Origin: Neelides folsomi
Lineage: Eukaryota; Arthropoda; Collembola; Neelipleona; Neelidae
Direction of reading: 5' to 3'
NCBI GenBank assembly: GCA_034687125.1
Contig: JAQGBZ010000058.1
Coordinates: 62,001-126,000, forward strand
Length of the DNA stretch: 64,000 nt
How positions within the stretch are numbered: the first letter of the stretch is position 1; the number at the start of each line of letters is the position of its first letter. Under the pieces are notes generated by a model. That model had not been told where the DNA came from. It made no database searches and saw only the letters and a program-made list of their open reading frames with translations. This document shows, piece after piece, positions 40,651 to 63,887 of the stretch. The translations under genes and the position numbers were made by a program.

Positions 40651-42510
40651 TTAAATACTTATTCCAGAAAAATGACAGATTTTTTTAGTTTCATTAGGAA
40701 TTGTTAACACTTTTTTGGCTTCCTTTGCTCCTTCGACAAATAAGGCCGCGAGCCCAGCTTGCATATGCCATTGAATGTGACAATGAAAGACCCAAGCTCC
40801 CGGATTGTTAGAAATAAATCTGAGAACGAGCCATGAATTTGCATTCACAGTCACCGTGTCCCTCCGAACTCCGTCTAACCTTATTTTATCTTTATCTCTT
40901 GTCGCGTCATAATCTTCGGCATTTTCCTCACCTTTCCCAATAACATGAAAAGTGTGCCCGTGAAGGTGAAATGGATGCGGGCCAGTATCATTGTTGTTCA
41001 ATACAATTTGAATTGGTTTATGAAATTTAACCTCATGAGGATTCAATGATTCCGGAATAGTTTGGTTGTTGAGAAGAAGAGCAAGTGCAGGGATATTTCC
41101 AATTCTGTAAATTTTTCCGTCAAAAGTTAAATGATTCACCCCGGAATTGTCAACTACATTTACTACCCTTAATTTAATTTCTTGATCAAAATGATTCGGA
41201 GCCGAAATTCTATCTAAAGGTTTTAAACAATCCTCTTCTAAATACCTAAGAGTCTTATTTCCACCCTCATAATAAAATTCCCCAACATGGTCATGAACGT
41301 AAACTCCTGTTTCAAAATGGTTGATATTTTGTATGATCGGCTGCCGCAGCTCACAACCATATGGATCAGATTTGTATTTGAGCACAGCCAGAACTTCCGT
41401 CTTAAGAGCTTCAGGAAAAGGGTTGATATTCACTCCTTCGGCATACATGTCTGTGAGGACTTGGACTCTTATCCAGTATTTATCCACTTTTGTATTTTCC
41501 CAATTCACATGAATAATGCATGAATATCTTTGAGCTGGAGCAATGGTAATGACATCCGTATTTACTTTGACTGTAGCGACTCCGTCAACTTCAATCACTT
41601 CCAATCTATGATTGTCTATGGAAAAGTTGTATGAGGAAAGAGAGCTTGTATTTATAATCCTCACGCGATATCTCTTCCCACGGTATACTTCAAAAAGTCT
41701 AGGATATTGAGTTAATGGGTTGCAAGAGTAGTTTTGCAATTTTGCGTAATGGCAAGGATATCTTCCACGGCCGTTTATTAAAACTGAGTCTGGGATCGGC
41801 TCATTTCCTTCACTTTCAGGCGACAAAAACCAGGCAGTGTTTTCCTTCCCGGACTTGTGATACCAGTCATTGAGAGTTATAAGAAGCTCGTCATCGTAGT
41901 CCAAAATATAGGGATCATATTTATCGGTGATAATTAAAGGACCCCAAAGCCCTTCTGTATATTGGTAATCAACATGACTGTGCCACCTTATAAAAATAAT
42001 TTATTTCATATAATTCATTAAACACCAATAAAATTATATAGTTTCAAAATTATTGCGTACCTAGATTAATACATACATACATATTTTATGTTTTATATAA
42101 AAATACTTTATAAATACTTTCACAAAAATCAAAATTGAATTGAAAGTTTACCAGTAAGTGCCAGTCTGTTTTAATTCAAAACTATAAACTTGTGATTTTC
42201 CATTAGGTATTGGGCATTGAGTGATTTGATTTGGACCATCGTTGAATGGAGTTAGATATTGAAACAACCCGTGCCAATGGATAGTTGTGTTTTGTCCATC
42301 TTGAATCTTATTAGTGACAGTAACAAAAAGTTTATCTCCAAGTTTGCCCCGAATGACAGGGCCTGGAAATTGCCCATTCACTCCCAAAATATTGGTTTTT
42401 AATACACCGTCAGGTGAGCCGGAAAAATAATAAATATCAAAGTAGTAATATAGATTTTTAGAAACAACAATCTTTGAAGCTAGAAAACTAATTATTAAAA
42501 AGATCAACAT
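40651..42510 (-). CDS. laccase-like multicopper oxidase, complete, 2 exons, fungal-like
   Basis: Secreted copper oxidase that would couple substrate oxidation to reduction of oxygen to water. Exons 42510-42152 and 41986-40651, separated by a 165-nt AT-rich intron, give 564 residues. A signal peptide (about 1-18) starts at the ATG at 42510. Three cupredoxin domains are implied by all four copper motifs: HWHG (78-81), WWHSH (120-124, spanning the splice), HPFHLHG (457-463) and HCHIQWH (521-527). NGQFPGP, LNDWYHK and the short N-terminus without a Cys-rich domain resemble fungal laccase/Fet3-type enzymes rather than typical arthropod laccases. The substrate is unknown. Laccase, ferroxidase or ascorbate-oxidase activity cannot be separated by eye. 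Horizontal origin is an inference. The intron and AT-rich flanks match neighbouring animal genes, which argues against contamination. Confidence 0.93.
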
Positions 42511-43265
42511 TATTTTAGAAGGTAATATATTGTTTTTCTATCTTATTGACGTACGATCCTCAAAGATGCCCAAACAATACTGACGAAAGGCAAGGTTGAC
42601 TTGGGCTTTTCACAAAAAAGTAATTAGTTCTGTGCAACTCGTTTATTATTAAATTGATGTGCAATATTTTCTTATTATTTTTATCCTACACTATGCTACA
42701 ATTGTATGCATTTACATATTTTAAATTCTTAAATACTGAATAAACACTATATAATTTTTTATTATTATTATTTATTACCATTATGTTTTGCAATCAAGTT
42801 GAGTGTTGAGATGATGTTGTCATGATGAGTTAGCTTGTTTAAAGTATTCAAGTATAGTGTTTTATTAAAAGTATTTATTTTAAGTATGTAGTAATGATAG
42901 GTATGTACATACCAACATAAATACATACTACATGCCTATAATATGGTACTTAAATAGCTAATGTATAATACGCATCTAGAAATTATTTGATAAATCATTA
43001 CCCTTATCCTATTTGTATTATTTTATTAATATTAATAAAAGATTATAAACATTTAATATTAAAACTTGTTGAAAATTATTAACCATTACATTATATGTAT
43101 TAGATACATAAGAAGGGGTTTGGAGCATACATACAAGCAAGCATGACTCGTTCTTTGCCAAAAATCAATTTTCTGATGTTCTCTTTCAGAGTTTCAGAGG
43201 AAGTTCGCCCAGCTGATAAGTAAATTCAGCCACTAAAGATTTCCTACAAAGTTTTTAATACTGTA

Positions 43266-43515
43266 CAACCTGAGCAAGTCTTTGGAATTTTGGTTTGAGC
43301 CTTCCTTGCTTTATTCTGAATTATTTTTTCTCAACATTTTTATGACTTAATATTAGTTATATAGTTATAAGAATTATATTCTTTATCCTGAATTCTAACT
43401 AGACATTGAATATAATATGTATATCAGCCATAGGAAGCCACAAAGAAATGTAAGTCTAAACCAAGGATGGAAGGAAGATCAAACCAAAATTCCAAAGACT
43501 TTCTTGATCAGGTTG
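43266..43515. mobile_element. TA-flanked MITE
   Basis: The ends begin CAACCTGA, then CAAG, then GTCTTTGGAATTTTGGTTTG in inverted orientation (arms of about 35-38 nt with a small indel). TA flanks both ends (43264-43265 and 43516-43517). The 250-nt body is non-coding. Confidence 0.75.
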
Positions 43516-43906
43516 TATTACTTAAATATCAAAGATAATAACTCATTGCTTTGAATTGTTTAGGTTCAATGCAAATATGCAAGATATCTACAATTGTAGG
43601 TTAATGGATTAAAGGATGGACTTTGCAATAAATTTTTATCAACATTCTAATTTTAAATAAAAAGCAGTTTGTCAAGTACCAACTCTGCATTTAAATTCAT
43701 GTTTATCTCAGTATTAATATAAAAAAAATTATTTTAACTTTCAATCCAATTCATGAGTTTAAATTATTCCCAAACTTTTTACAATAAAATTAGTACCTAG
43801 AGTATACATAATATCGCGTATACACAAAAATTATCTATTGATTGAAAAATTTGAGGAGGAACTTTAATTAAAAATGAGAGCATTTTTAAGTCTTAATAAA
43901 CTGTGC

Positions 43907-44030
43907 AATTTTTATCAAAACATATGTATAAAGCTAATAAATATAATGTCAAAATAAAAGATTTTCGTTGTTCCTAAGATTTAAGTTTTTTCCCGAAAGA
44001 CAGTAATAATGCCATTTTCTTTAGGTCAGT
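43907..44030 (+). repeat. dispersed repeat, copy 2 of the VPS8 3'-end sequence
   Basis: It is a direct-orientation match to 38796-38912, including AATAAA and the terminal TCTTTAGGTCAGT, with a 7-nt insertion and scattered substitutions. No VPS8 coding sequence that I can recognise precedes it, so a processed retrocopy of VPS8 is not shown. Confidence 0.85.
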
Positions 44031-45382
44031 AAGGCATTACTTGTTGAATATCTTTTGGAGTTCTTTATAGGTACATATATAAATTGTTGAATTTGCGCAA
44101 TAATAAGTATTAGAACACTATTTTTATGTTTAGTCTACGTACGTAATTTGGAACATAAAGTGAATGCATATCCAAGTAAAGAACTTTTAGCCAAATTCTA
44201 CAGTATTTAAATAGACTTTACTTAAAAACATTTCTTCATTTTCAGAAAATAGCAATATGCATGCTTTTTAAAAAATTAGCAATTTTAACGGGTTGATGGC
44301 AAGTAGTTAGATATAAGTACAACAAATACAACAACAACATTGAATTCAAAAATAATATTTAGCAATTTATTAATTCAGATTTGAATTGAAAGTTTTACAA
44401 TAGACATCCGTATTACAGTAATACCATATACGGATGGGGTATATTGTTTTCATAAAACTATTACTACTTAACAAACATACCCATAGCATATTGATATTTA
44501 TACATAATAATGCAATTATGTCCATTTCCACTAAAAAGCTACAAGGAAATAAGTTATTTTGAGAATTTCGATAGAAGATATAGAAGTAAACATAATTGAA
44601 CGAGCAAACAATAATTTGGAATAAATGATATTAAATATTAACTAATAATAGTACACATACCTTACATAACATATTACTCCAAACATTTGCCACATAAAAT
44701 AATCAGATTGTCAAATAGTGACAGTCTTTAAAATAAATGGGTAAAAATGAAACTATCATAGAACATAAACAAACGATTTGTTCACAAAAATATAAAAGTT
44801 GTACAATAATAATTAAAGAGATTTTTAAAGCTATATTTTGAATGAGAAGTATTCTTTACAGTTGCGATATTTTTACACAACGATGCTCGGTATGTAATAA
44901 ATACTACTGACTTGGCTATACAATTACATTTTGAAAATATATAATATATTTAGCACTACCCCAAACATCAGATAACGATTAAAGTACATAGGTAAGTAGA
45001 TCTGTGTTTTAGGCCTTTTGGATCTGTGTAAATTATGTGTAAGAACTTTAAAACCATAAATACCACTCCTTAATTGCGATTTGTAAAGTTGAATAACATT
45101 CATACATTATTAATTATTACAAACAGTTGTAGCACAAAAATTGACAAACTCGATGCGATATTTACATTAAATAATAAAAATCATTTAAATTAATCACAAC
45201 ATTACTTATACGTAACATGTATTTATAAGTATATGATAAGTATAAATTATTTATATGCGATTGTAATTGTTATATACTACCATATTGTAATTACAATATT
45301 CCCTGAATATAAAAAAACTCGTTCTATCATAATAGTGTACATAGGTGACATGTAATATTACATTTATGATCTTGAAGTTTAC

Positions 45383-48300
45383 TCAAGACTTTGGTACGGA
45401 CTCAGGTAATTCTTTTCCTTTAGTCTCGATTGGTAGTAGAAGAGAGACAACTGCGGCCATTAAAGCCACGCACCCATAAACTCCCACTGCACTTGGTAAT
45501 GAAGATTTGAGAAGAACCTTTAAAAATTTAAACGAATTAATTTGTTTCACATAAATTCACTTATTTATAACATATGTACTACAAATGAAGTTTCCTTACC
45601 TGAGCAACATAGGGAGTCACCATTGCACCAATTCGAGCCATACTAGAACATGTTCCAATTCCAATCGCCCTCATTGAAGTCGAATATACCTAAAATAAGA
45701 AAATGAAATATTGAAAGTAGTTTATAAATATATGGATAGATATTATATTGAAATGAAATTTTGAACTTACTTCAGGCGTATAAACATAAGCGGCCTGAAA
45801 TACCCCAGAAACAATTCCCCTAGCCATGAATAGTATCACTGTTATAGTTGTTCGACTGAAAATTCAAAATAATCAAATTCAGCATTTCACTTCATTTATA
45901 TATCAGATTTTTAATTTGAGACCGCATACTTGGTTATATTAAAACAAAATGTGAATATGGTAAGAGCAAAGATGACAAATTGGGCAGCCATCGTTTTCTT
46001 TCTTCCAATTTTATCCAGAACAAAAATTGTTACAAGAATCCCTTGAGTAAAAGAAAAATTATTACCTAATAAGATTTAATTATTTTTAGTAAAACTAATA
46101 AATTGATATAACTACAGGTATATATCTATACATATAACTACGTAGATATATTTCGTCATTTATAAAATTAATATATACCTATATAAAATATTATATAAAA
46201 ATACCTGGGAATTCTGCCAATGTAGTCCAAAGCAAATCGACGTATTCTGTAGTTGTCAATGTCTTACAAGTTGTAACGCAGTCGGTGGCGTTACTTGTTC
46301 CAACAAGTGCCAAGACATACGAACCGTTTTCATGTTGTTCGTAAAAAGGAATCGAACTACTGTTTAAGGTCGGGACACACTCGGCGTGGTTAGCAGTTTG
46401 TTCGAGAATCTCCGTACTCATAAGGACGACTCCGTAATAACAAAAGGCACAAGTCATCCTAAAATATGACAATGATTTAAAGGTTATATCGACATGATTT
46501 AATAATAAAATATATAAATTTAAAAAATATTTAAATCATCCATCAGGCATGTCTACCAAATCATCAACATACATTATTTTTCGAATAAATGATTAAATTA
46601 TAAATTAACAGACCATATAAACCAAAGTAGGAGTGTTGTCTTCCTCATTTCAGGCATAAGAAGGTCTTTGATTCTTCCTCTCTCTGTCGGATGCATGTCA
46701 TCGACAATAAGTCGACCGAGAAGCATCGATCGCCCATTGTCTTCAGCAATTCGATTCAAAGTTCTCATGGCCTTTTCTGTTTCGCCGCTTGCAGCCAAAA
46801 ATCGAACGCTTTCAGGAAGCCACTAAATCCATTAAATATTCAATAAATAATTTAAATCAACAAACTCTGGTATGGCATTAAACAGATCTATAAAATTACC
46901 ATTAGGTAAATGATACATAAATTGTACAAATATTAGTGATAAATATATATTCAATAGATATATTGTGGTGAAGTCACATTCACAACTATTAATTTAATTT
47001 TTATCATGAGAATCATTTTTTGTAAAATTTTCATTTAGTTTTTAGCTGTTTCGATCACTATATTTCACTCACATAGCACATTATACAGAAGAGAAGGATG
47101 GGAAGAGCTGACAATCCAAGAAGCCATCTCCATCCCAAGGTAGGCATCACAATGAGAGCCAATAATACTTCAAGGCACGCTCCAAGAGCCCAAAAACACT
47201 ATGAATATAAATTAAATAACCGAAATAAGTATAAGTTTAATTTTTTCTTAATTGCAAGAATCGGTTTTAATTTTTTAAAAACTTACATCAAGTAAAATGA
47301 CACAACGAGCCCGCTGTTTAGTTGGCAAAAATTCGGCGTAAAGTGTAACGCTGGAATGTTTAGAGAAAGTTTTGTTTAACGATTTATTTATAATCTTAAA
47401 TACAGAAAACATAGGTAAATGTTGATATTTACGATTGTGGGACGCATCCAATGGCAAATCCGACAAAGCATCGGAGGAATACGAGCCAGTAATAGGATTT
47501 TGAAAATGAACTGACGGTGCCGTAAAAATACAAGAGGCCAACGGAAACCCATAGAGCCATTCGTCGACCATACCGGTCGCTTAGATTTCCCCAGAACGGC
47601 GAACTCACCATCATTCCCAAGAATACGGACTTTAAAGAGAAATAACCATTTAAAGATTAGCAAATGTAATAAACGGAGTCTAATGTTATAATTGAGATAC
47701 CCACCGTTGTTAAAAAAGCTTGTTTGTATTTATCTATGCCCCATTCACAATGAAGAGCAGGTGAGAGGATGGAGAGGATCATCATTTCCATGCTATCTGC
47801 CATCCAGCAAAGTCTAAAATTTTGTATAGATTATGTTCATATAAATAAATGTTAATAATTCGCAAATTTTTTTTAAAATTAATATTCATCACGATAAAAT
47901 ATGATAATAAACATACCCCGTAAAGAGAGAAAGCATGACTTGAAATTTTCCAAATCCAAGAGCATTGATGGCTTGTGATACGGTGAATGTATCTGAAATT
48001 TTTATTAATTACAATAATCCTTAGTATGAATGAACACCGTAAAATATCAAAAACTAAACTTATAATGTACTATATATACTTATATCTATTTATATGTATT
48101 AGGTACCTCTAATAAATATATAATTATCTACAATGTAATAAGAATTAAAACAACTTAAGGAAATGAATAGAAGGTAGAATGAAATGATATTGATAACAAA
48201 ATGATAAATAACCTGTTGCATACATCATTGCACATATTTTAATTCGCTTTCATTACAATCAATAACTATTATAACATATAATCATGTTACCATAAAGGAG

Positions 48301-49116
48301 CTTCAATGCTTAACCCATTGAAATTATACTAGGTTAGGTAAATCGATGAATTAGATATTGAACAAATTATATTTCTAGCCACTGCTTGAATTTTCTTAAA
48401 TTTTTTTAGAAGATGCATATTTTGGACCAGAGTGGAATTATCAAATGGTTTGTCTCTTAATAACGTTTCCTATAAAAATCGATCCCCAAATAAAAACTTC
48501 CTTTGCCCTTTTCAAACATGAAAATATCCAGGAAAAACTATTGAGATTAAATTAAAGGAAACACCATACTCTAAGTACAATGTTTTTTCCCAATTGAAAA
48601 GGTTGAATTTATCTTCTAGTCATTAATTCCTTAATGAGAAGTAAACAAGTCGATAATAGCTAAACATGTTTCCTTCATTAAACGTCCAATGTGGATTGTT
48701 CGTTACATAACCTTAACCAGTTGGTTTAAATTTACAGTTAAAGTTAAACAATCGTAGGTTTATTTATATAATAAAACGAGAATTTGGAAGAAATATCTCG
48801 ATTTTAAAGTCATTGAACAACAGGAATAAATCAGATGATTCATAAAACTGTCAAATATTATATTTTGAATATTGAATTAATTAAAAATGGAATAATTACC
48901 ATCAGGGACCACTCCAGAGACGGCGGCCGTCATTTCAATATCAGCCCCGGGTTCCCTGAATTTTCTTTTTTCATCTTCGTTCTGATTGTTATTGGCGTAG
49001 GAGTCAAAGCTTTGGATATGCACCGATTCGACCCGTGTCGGGACGTTGTTCCCTTCCATGACCTCATACCGGTTTGGCTTGAGGTTCCGGACGAGTTTCT
49101 GGCTCACCTTCTCCAT
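45383..49116 (-). CDS. svop: synaptic vesicle 2-related protein (SVOP), MFS transporter, 12 exons
   Basis: Twelve-helix major facilitator related to SV2, found on synaptic and other vesicles; its substrate is not established (family knowledge). Exons 5' to 3': 49116-48900, 47992-47917, 47813-47705, 47629-47433, 47350-47287, 47198-47073, 46822-46614, 46458-46205, 46041-45930, 45855-45771, 45689-45600, 45517-45383, giving 557 residues (human SVOP 548). Diagnostic segments in order: [106 protein letters not shown] and [13 protein letters not shown]. The luminal loop between helices 7 and 8 is Cys-rich, with NGS, NAT and NSS sequons. The ATG at 49116 is the first in frame after a possible acceptor (TCTCAG near 49131), so an untranslated first exon is likely. 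The SVOP assignment rests on collinearity along the whole length. Confidence 0.95.
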
Positions 49117-49602
49117 CTTCTTCCTTCCCACCTGAGATTCATATGAGAGGAATTCACAGGTAGGAGAGTGAAGGTAGGAGTCAATGCCTTCTCCCACCCG
49201 CTTCCTCTTCCCCCTGACCTCTCCTTCTCACTCTGCCCCGACAATGTGTAGAGAAAAGCGAAGGAAACAAGCTCGGTTGATGTGTGCTTAATAACTTAAG
49301 ATAATTTTGTAACGGCAGGCATGATGCTTAAACAATAATAATGTCTCATTTTATCCCAATGAAGGAAAATCAATGCGATTTTATTGCAGTCTGGAAAAAT
49401 TATAAGTTTATCAAGTGAAAATTAAATGTAAAGATACAAAAAATGGATTCTGATTAATTTATACATGAAATTTTATAGAAAGGTAAGACAAAAATGTTAA
49501 AGATATAAAAAAGTATATTAGAAAATGGTTTGAACACTAATTATAATCAAAATACAGGATGTTGAATAACAATAATACGATCGTTAATATAATCCATAAA
49601 TC

Positions 49603-50274
49603 CTACGTCCACTCTGAAATGAACAAGGAATGTTTATTAATTATCTGCAGATCCTGAATATTATATAATTTGTATTTATATTTGTTTATTAGTGAAGTAC
49701 CAGAATTGTATTTGTGATCAATTTCTTCTTCTTCAAGAGTGAGCTCCTTTCTCCGCTTTGCTGCTTCAGCATTCCTGCGTTCGACCGCCTTTAATTCTTC
49801 GGATTTTCCCCCCACAAAGCCTTCTGCCGTGGCTTAATTCAACATCATGACATTTTATAGAATAGAACACATAATTTAAAACGATTAAAGACACATTATT
49901 ATTAGTAGTAGTACCGATTGCAGATCTATAAGCGCGGACTTTGAAGAGTCGAAAATCAGGGCATGTGATATAATGGAGTCCAAGATTTATCTTCTTCACA
50001 TGATGGGAGCTATTATGCTCACACACCGCGAAAGATTTAGCCAATTCTGGATTTGCCTAAAATAATAATTTGCCTAATTTAAAATTATGTGCCAGAAATA
50101 TAAAAAATAGGCAAATAAACATTAAATGCATGGTACACTTACAGCTGAACAGGCAACAATATGGGCCTGGAAATTGCTCCTTCGGATGACATGAGATTTT
50201 ATATAAGGACAAACTTCCCAGTCCTCAAGATCGCCAGCCGCCCTGGACTTCTCTTCCGCATCAACTCTCGACAT
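49603..50274 (-). CDS. Gtsf1: GTSF1/Asterix-like CHHC zinc-finger protein, 4 exons
   Basis: Small RNA-binding partner of Piwi proteins, needed for transposon silencing in animals (family knowledge). Exons 5' to 3': 50274-50143, 50056-49915, 49832-49701, 49613-49603, giving 138 residues (human GTSF1 167). Two CHHC fingers are visible. The first is Cys in VCPY, then two His and the Cys of HIVAC. The second is Cys in AVCEH, His, then the His and Cys of LHYITCPD. They are followed by a charged tail rich in Glu, Lys and Arg. The last exon is only 11 nt and supplies Glu-Trp-Thr and the stop. If that splice is skipped, the frame reads on past 49701 into the intron to a different tail. It is divergent from hobbit. 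Paralogues are common in arthropods, so the exact orthologue is uncertain. Confidence 0.9.
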
Positions 50275-51021
50275 CTTTACCTAATGCACAATAAAAATTG
50301 AAGCGTGTGATGAAAGAATATGGTTGGGTTCAAACAAGGATTTGACCTGACCTGACCTGGTAATTTAGCTTGTTATTTTAGCTTGAGCTGAAGAATGGCA
50401 GGGATAAGCGAAGCTCGAAGCTCGCAATGGCTCAATGTTCAATCTCTATGTACGTTTTGCCCGCACAAAAATCTGCACAAATTCGTTTTCGCTTCCTCGC
50501 CGGTCGCGGAAGGCTCCTCGGGGTTTATTGCTACCTTTATCTATGTGAGGCTATTTCCTGCCCCTCCATTTGACTTTTTCTCCGCTATGAAGACTGAAAC
50601 ATTGAAATTTAGTAATTGATAAATCCATAGTTCACATTCCATTTAATCTCCTTAAATAAGTTAATTTTAATAATGTTTGTTCCACTCGTCGGTTAATTGA
50701 AATTGGAAATGGAGCCATTAGTGCGTAAAGTGATGGCTGCGTTTGATGGCCCTTATTTGGGTTTCATGAAACCTGTGGTGGACGGTATTCGGGTAAAATG
50801 TTCTTACTAACACTAAAAATGAAAACATTGAATTCAACGAACTCGTTATGTGAAGTTTAAAGTTAAAACTTTAACTAAAATTTCAACTCATGACATGGTA
50901 GTTGACAGGAGTAGATCAACAATTCTTACTAATAACTTTTTTCATGTAGTATCAAGTTGAGAAAGGAAATCCATTTTCCATTCTGGGGTTTTTTATTTTT
51001 TTACTCTTTGGTTTCACCAGA
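50275..51021. promoter_or_regulatory. GTSF1/hobbit divergent promoter interval
   Basis: It separates two outward-facing genes. It contains a TGACC repeat run ending in TGACCTGGTAATTTAG (about 50353-50368) that matches the WWOX/VPS8 interval. A plus-strand frame at 50395-50619 shows no domain and is not accepted. Two in-frame pieces, 50709-50792 ending in a GTAAAA donor and 50950-51021 after a CATGTAG acceptor, could extend hobbit upstream (see findings). Confidence 0.45.
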
Positions 51022-62177
<11,156 letters not shown>

Positions 62178-63318
62178 GATTTATTCAACATTCCATCGTT
62201 CAACTTTGTAACAACTTGTTAGTTTAATAATTTCATCTTTTCTCATTTGAATTTTTACCAATGTACCCTGTTCTCTCACATATAAATTATTACTTATTGG
62301 TATTTTAACAATGCTTTATAATTGGATCACTGAAAATGGAGAAGCATGGAGATTTGGTCTATCGTTAATAATAATGCTATATATGTTTAATTAATCTGTT
62401 TCAATTAAAATCTATTATAATTTCTATCTTAACTTTTTACCAAAGAAATTGCAAAGTATTATTGGAAGGGAATCAATGGTGGATTGTAAGAGAGAATAGG
62501 ATTACAAACCTGTTGAATAAACTAAGTTAATAAATAAAAATTGATTGTAACATGAAGTATTATATAATCATTATACAAAATTGTTTTCGTTTAACCATTT
62601 TACAATATATAGTATAATAAATAAATTAAACGTATAATCAAAAGTTACTATCTAGTTTAACAATGTGATAATTAAATAGGACGAAGTAAGGAACATTAAC
62701 TACTAATATTACATAAATGAGAATTCAATGTGTTTGAAATAAAATTAATGAACGCTGACCAAAGTTGATTTTTATTTAATGGATTCATTTCAAGATAATC
62801 ATTTTAAGGTCCTACTATCCACATATTAAGGTATGGGCATGACTAACAATAAGTTTGTAATTAAGATATATATTTATTTGGCAATGTTTGTGTTACGATG
62901 ATTAAACTGCATATAGCACTCGCAGGATCAGTCATTAAGATAATTTTTTTCTTATATAAGCACTTTAACAATAACATTCGTCTTCTATTATAGTCTGCAA
63001 ATCTTCATCGATAACAAGAGTTTTATCATCCACTGTTTGGACTCTGCTGATGTGGCTTTTTCTCCCTCAGTCCATAAACTATAAATAATATTGTTCATAT
63101 CTCAATTCCATACTAATTTCTTTCATATCTACTTTTAACTTAACTATTATTCAAACTTTAAGCATCACACATGTAATATGAAATCTACGTACATGCATGT
63201 AAAGAAAACGTTGATTGGAACGGAGAGTTCAGTGTAAATATAAACTTGGTGGTGTGCATTTGGTAGCAAACGTTGTGCATGAATTGGATCGTTCGATCTT
63301 ATTTATAATCTACCTACC
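62178..63318. other. hobbit 3' UTR and intergenic sequence, no gene
   Basis: AT-rich sequence without a supported frame. AATAAA-type hexamers at about 62528-62538 could end the hobbit transcript some 350 nt after its stop codon. No element with terminal repeats was recognised. Confidence 0.6.
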
Positions 63319-63328
63319 TATATAAAGG
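63319..63328 (+). promoter_or_regulatory. TATA box of the gene at the right edge
   Basis: TATATAAAGG lies 226-271 nt before the two candidate ATGs of the last gene. A start site near 63350 would leave a 5' UTR without earlier ATGs. Inferred from the motif and position. Confidence 0.45.
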
Positions 63329-63589
63329 TTGGTTGTATATTGTAAACAGGTGTGTCTGTATTGTGTATTTCTATTTCTCTGTGCTGTGTCACACAACTTG
63401 TGTGACAGAAGGCAGAACGGTGGTTCATTGCGGGAAGGAATTTGAAAAAAGGTAAAGCGACGTTCCTACCCATTTTGCCAGTTTCGCCCATTGGAGTTTC
63501 CGAGTTTGGGGAGAGATCAGACCCTGACGAAGAAGTTCCCACTGCAAATTACGATGAGGATAAAGATAATATTAATAAAAAAGAGGACA

Positions 63590-63887
63590 ATGTCAAAGTA
63601 CAAGTCGAGAGGCATCGAAGGGGTTGTCCTCTCCTCCCGTCCAAGACGCCTTCAAGATTCCCCCGAGAAGGAAGTGGTTCACATGCGTGAAGAGTCCTGC
63701 TCCTCCATGACTCTCCAGACACCCGGTAGAGTTGAGGACGAAGTGGCGGCTCCCGAGAACCAAATTCTCGTCGAGGGCCTCATGAATAATCGAGCCGGCT
63801 TCCTCCTCAACTCGACGCATGGATTCGGTCGGTTCGGGACGAACCAAGACTCATTCGGGCTTTCCTCGTTCCGCACAGCCAGGCAAG
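63590..63887 (+). CDS. first coding exon of an unrecognised gene, truncated by the window edge
   Basis: An open frame begins at ATG 63590, or at the in-frame ATG 63554, and ends at a strong CAAG/GTAAGC donor (exon end 63887), giving 99 codons plus one base. The remaining 113 nt are intron. The exon is clearly GC-richer and more codon-like than its surroundings. The predicted start MSKYKSRGIEGVVL is followed by basic and acidic, Ser/Pro-containing sequence and then NRAGFLLNSTHGFGRFG and a Ser/Phe-rich end. I recognise no domain. An overlapping frame (63442-63690) lacks an ATG start and is not preferred. Confidence 0.6.

Larger units (their letters stand above)
42511..45382. other. intergenic, AT-rich, repeats only
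   Basis: Between the oxidase 5' end and the SVOP 3' end I see no gene. The interval contains a TA-flanked MITE (43266-43515), the second copy of the VPS8-end repeat (43907-44030), a small hairpin with CATCCGTAT stems near 44405-44436, and TACATA-type low-order repeats near 42900. The oxidase promoter should lie just above 42510, but no clear TATA box is present. Confidence 0.65.

Noticed and set aside
43140..44030. Processed retrocopy of VPS8
   Set aside because: Only the 3' repeat matches; no VPS8 coding sequence or poly(A) tract was recognised beside it.
49117..49197. N-terminal extension of SVOP from 49197
   Set aside because: The codon at 49197 is GTG, and a splice-acceptor-like TCTCAG lies between it and the first ATG at 49116.
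50395..50619. Plus-strand 74-codon frame between GTSF1 and hobbit
   Set aside because: No domain is seen; it lies in the probable divergent promoter and is not in frame with a supported exon.
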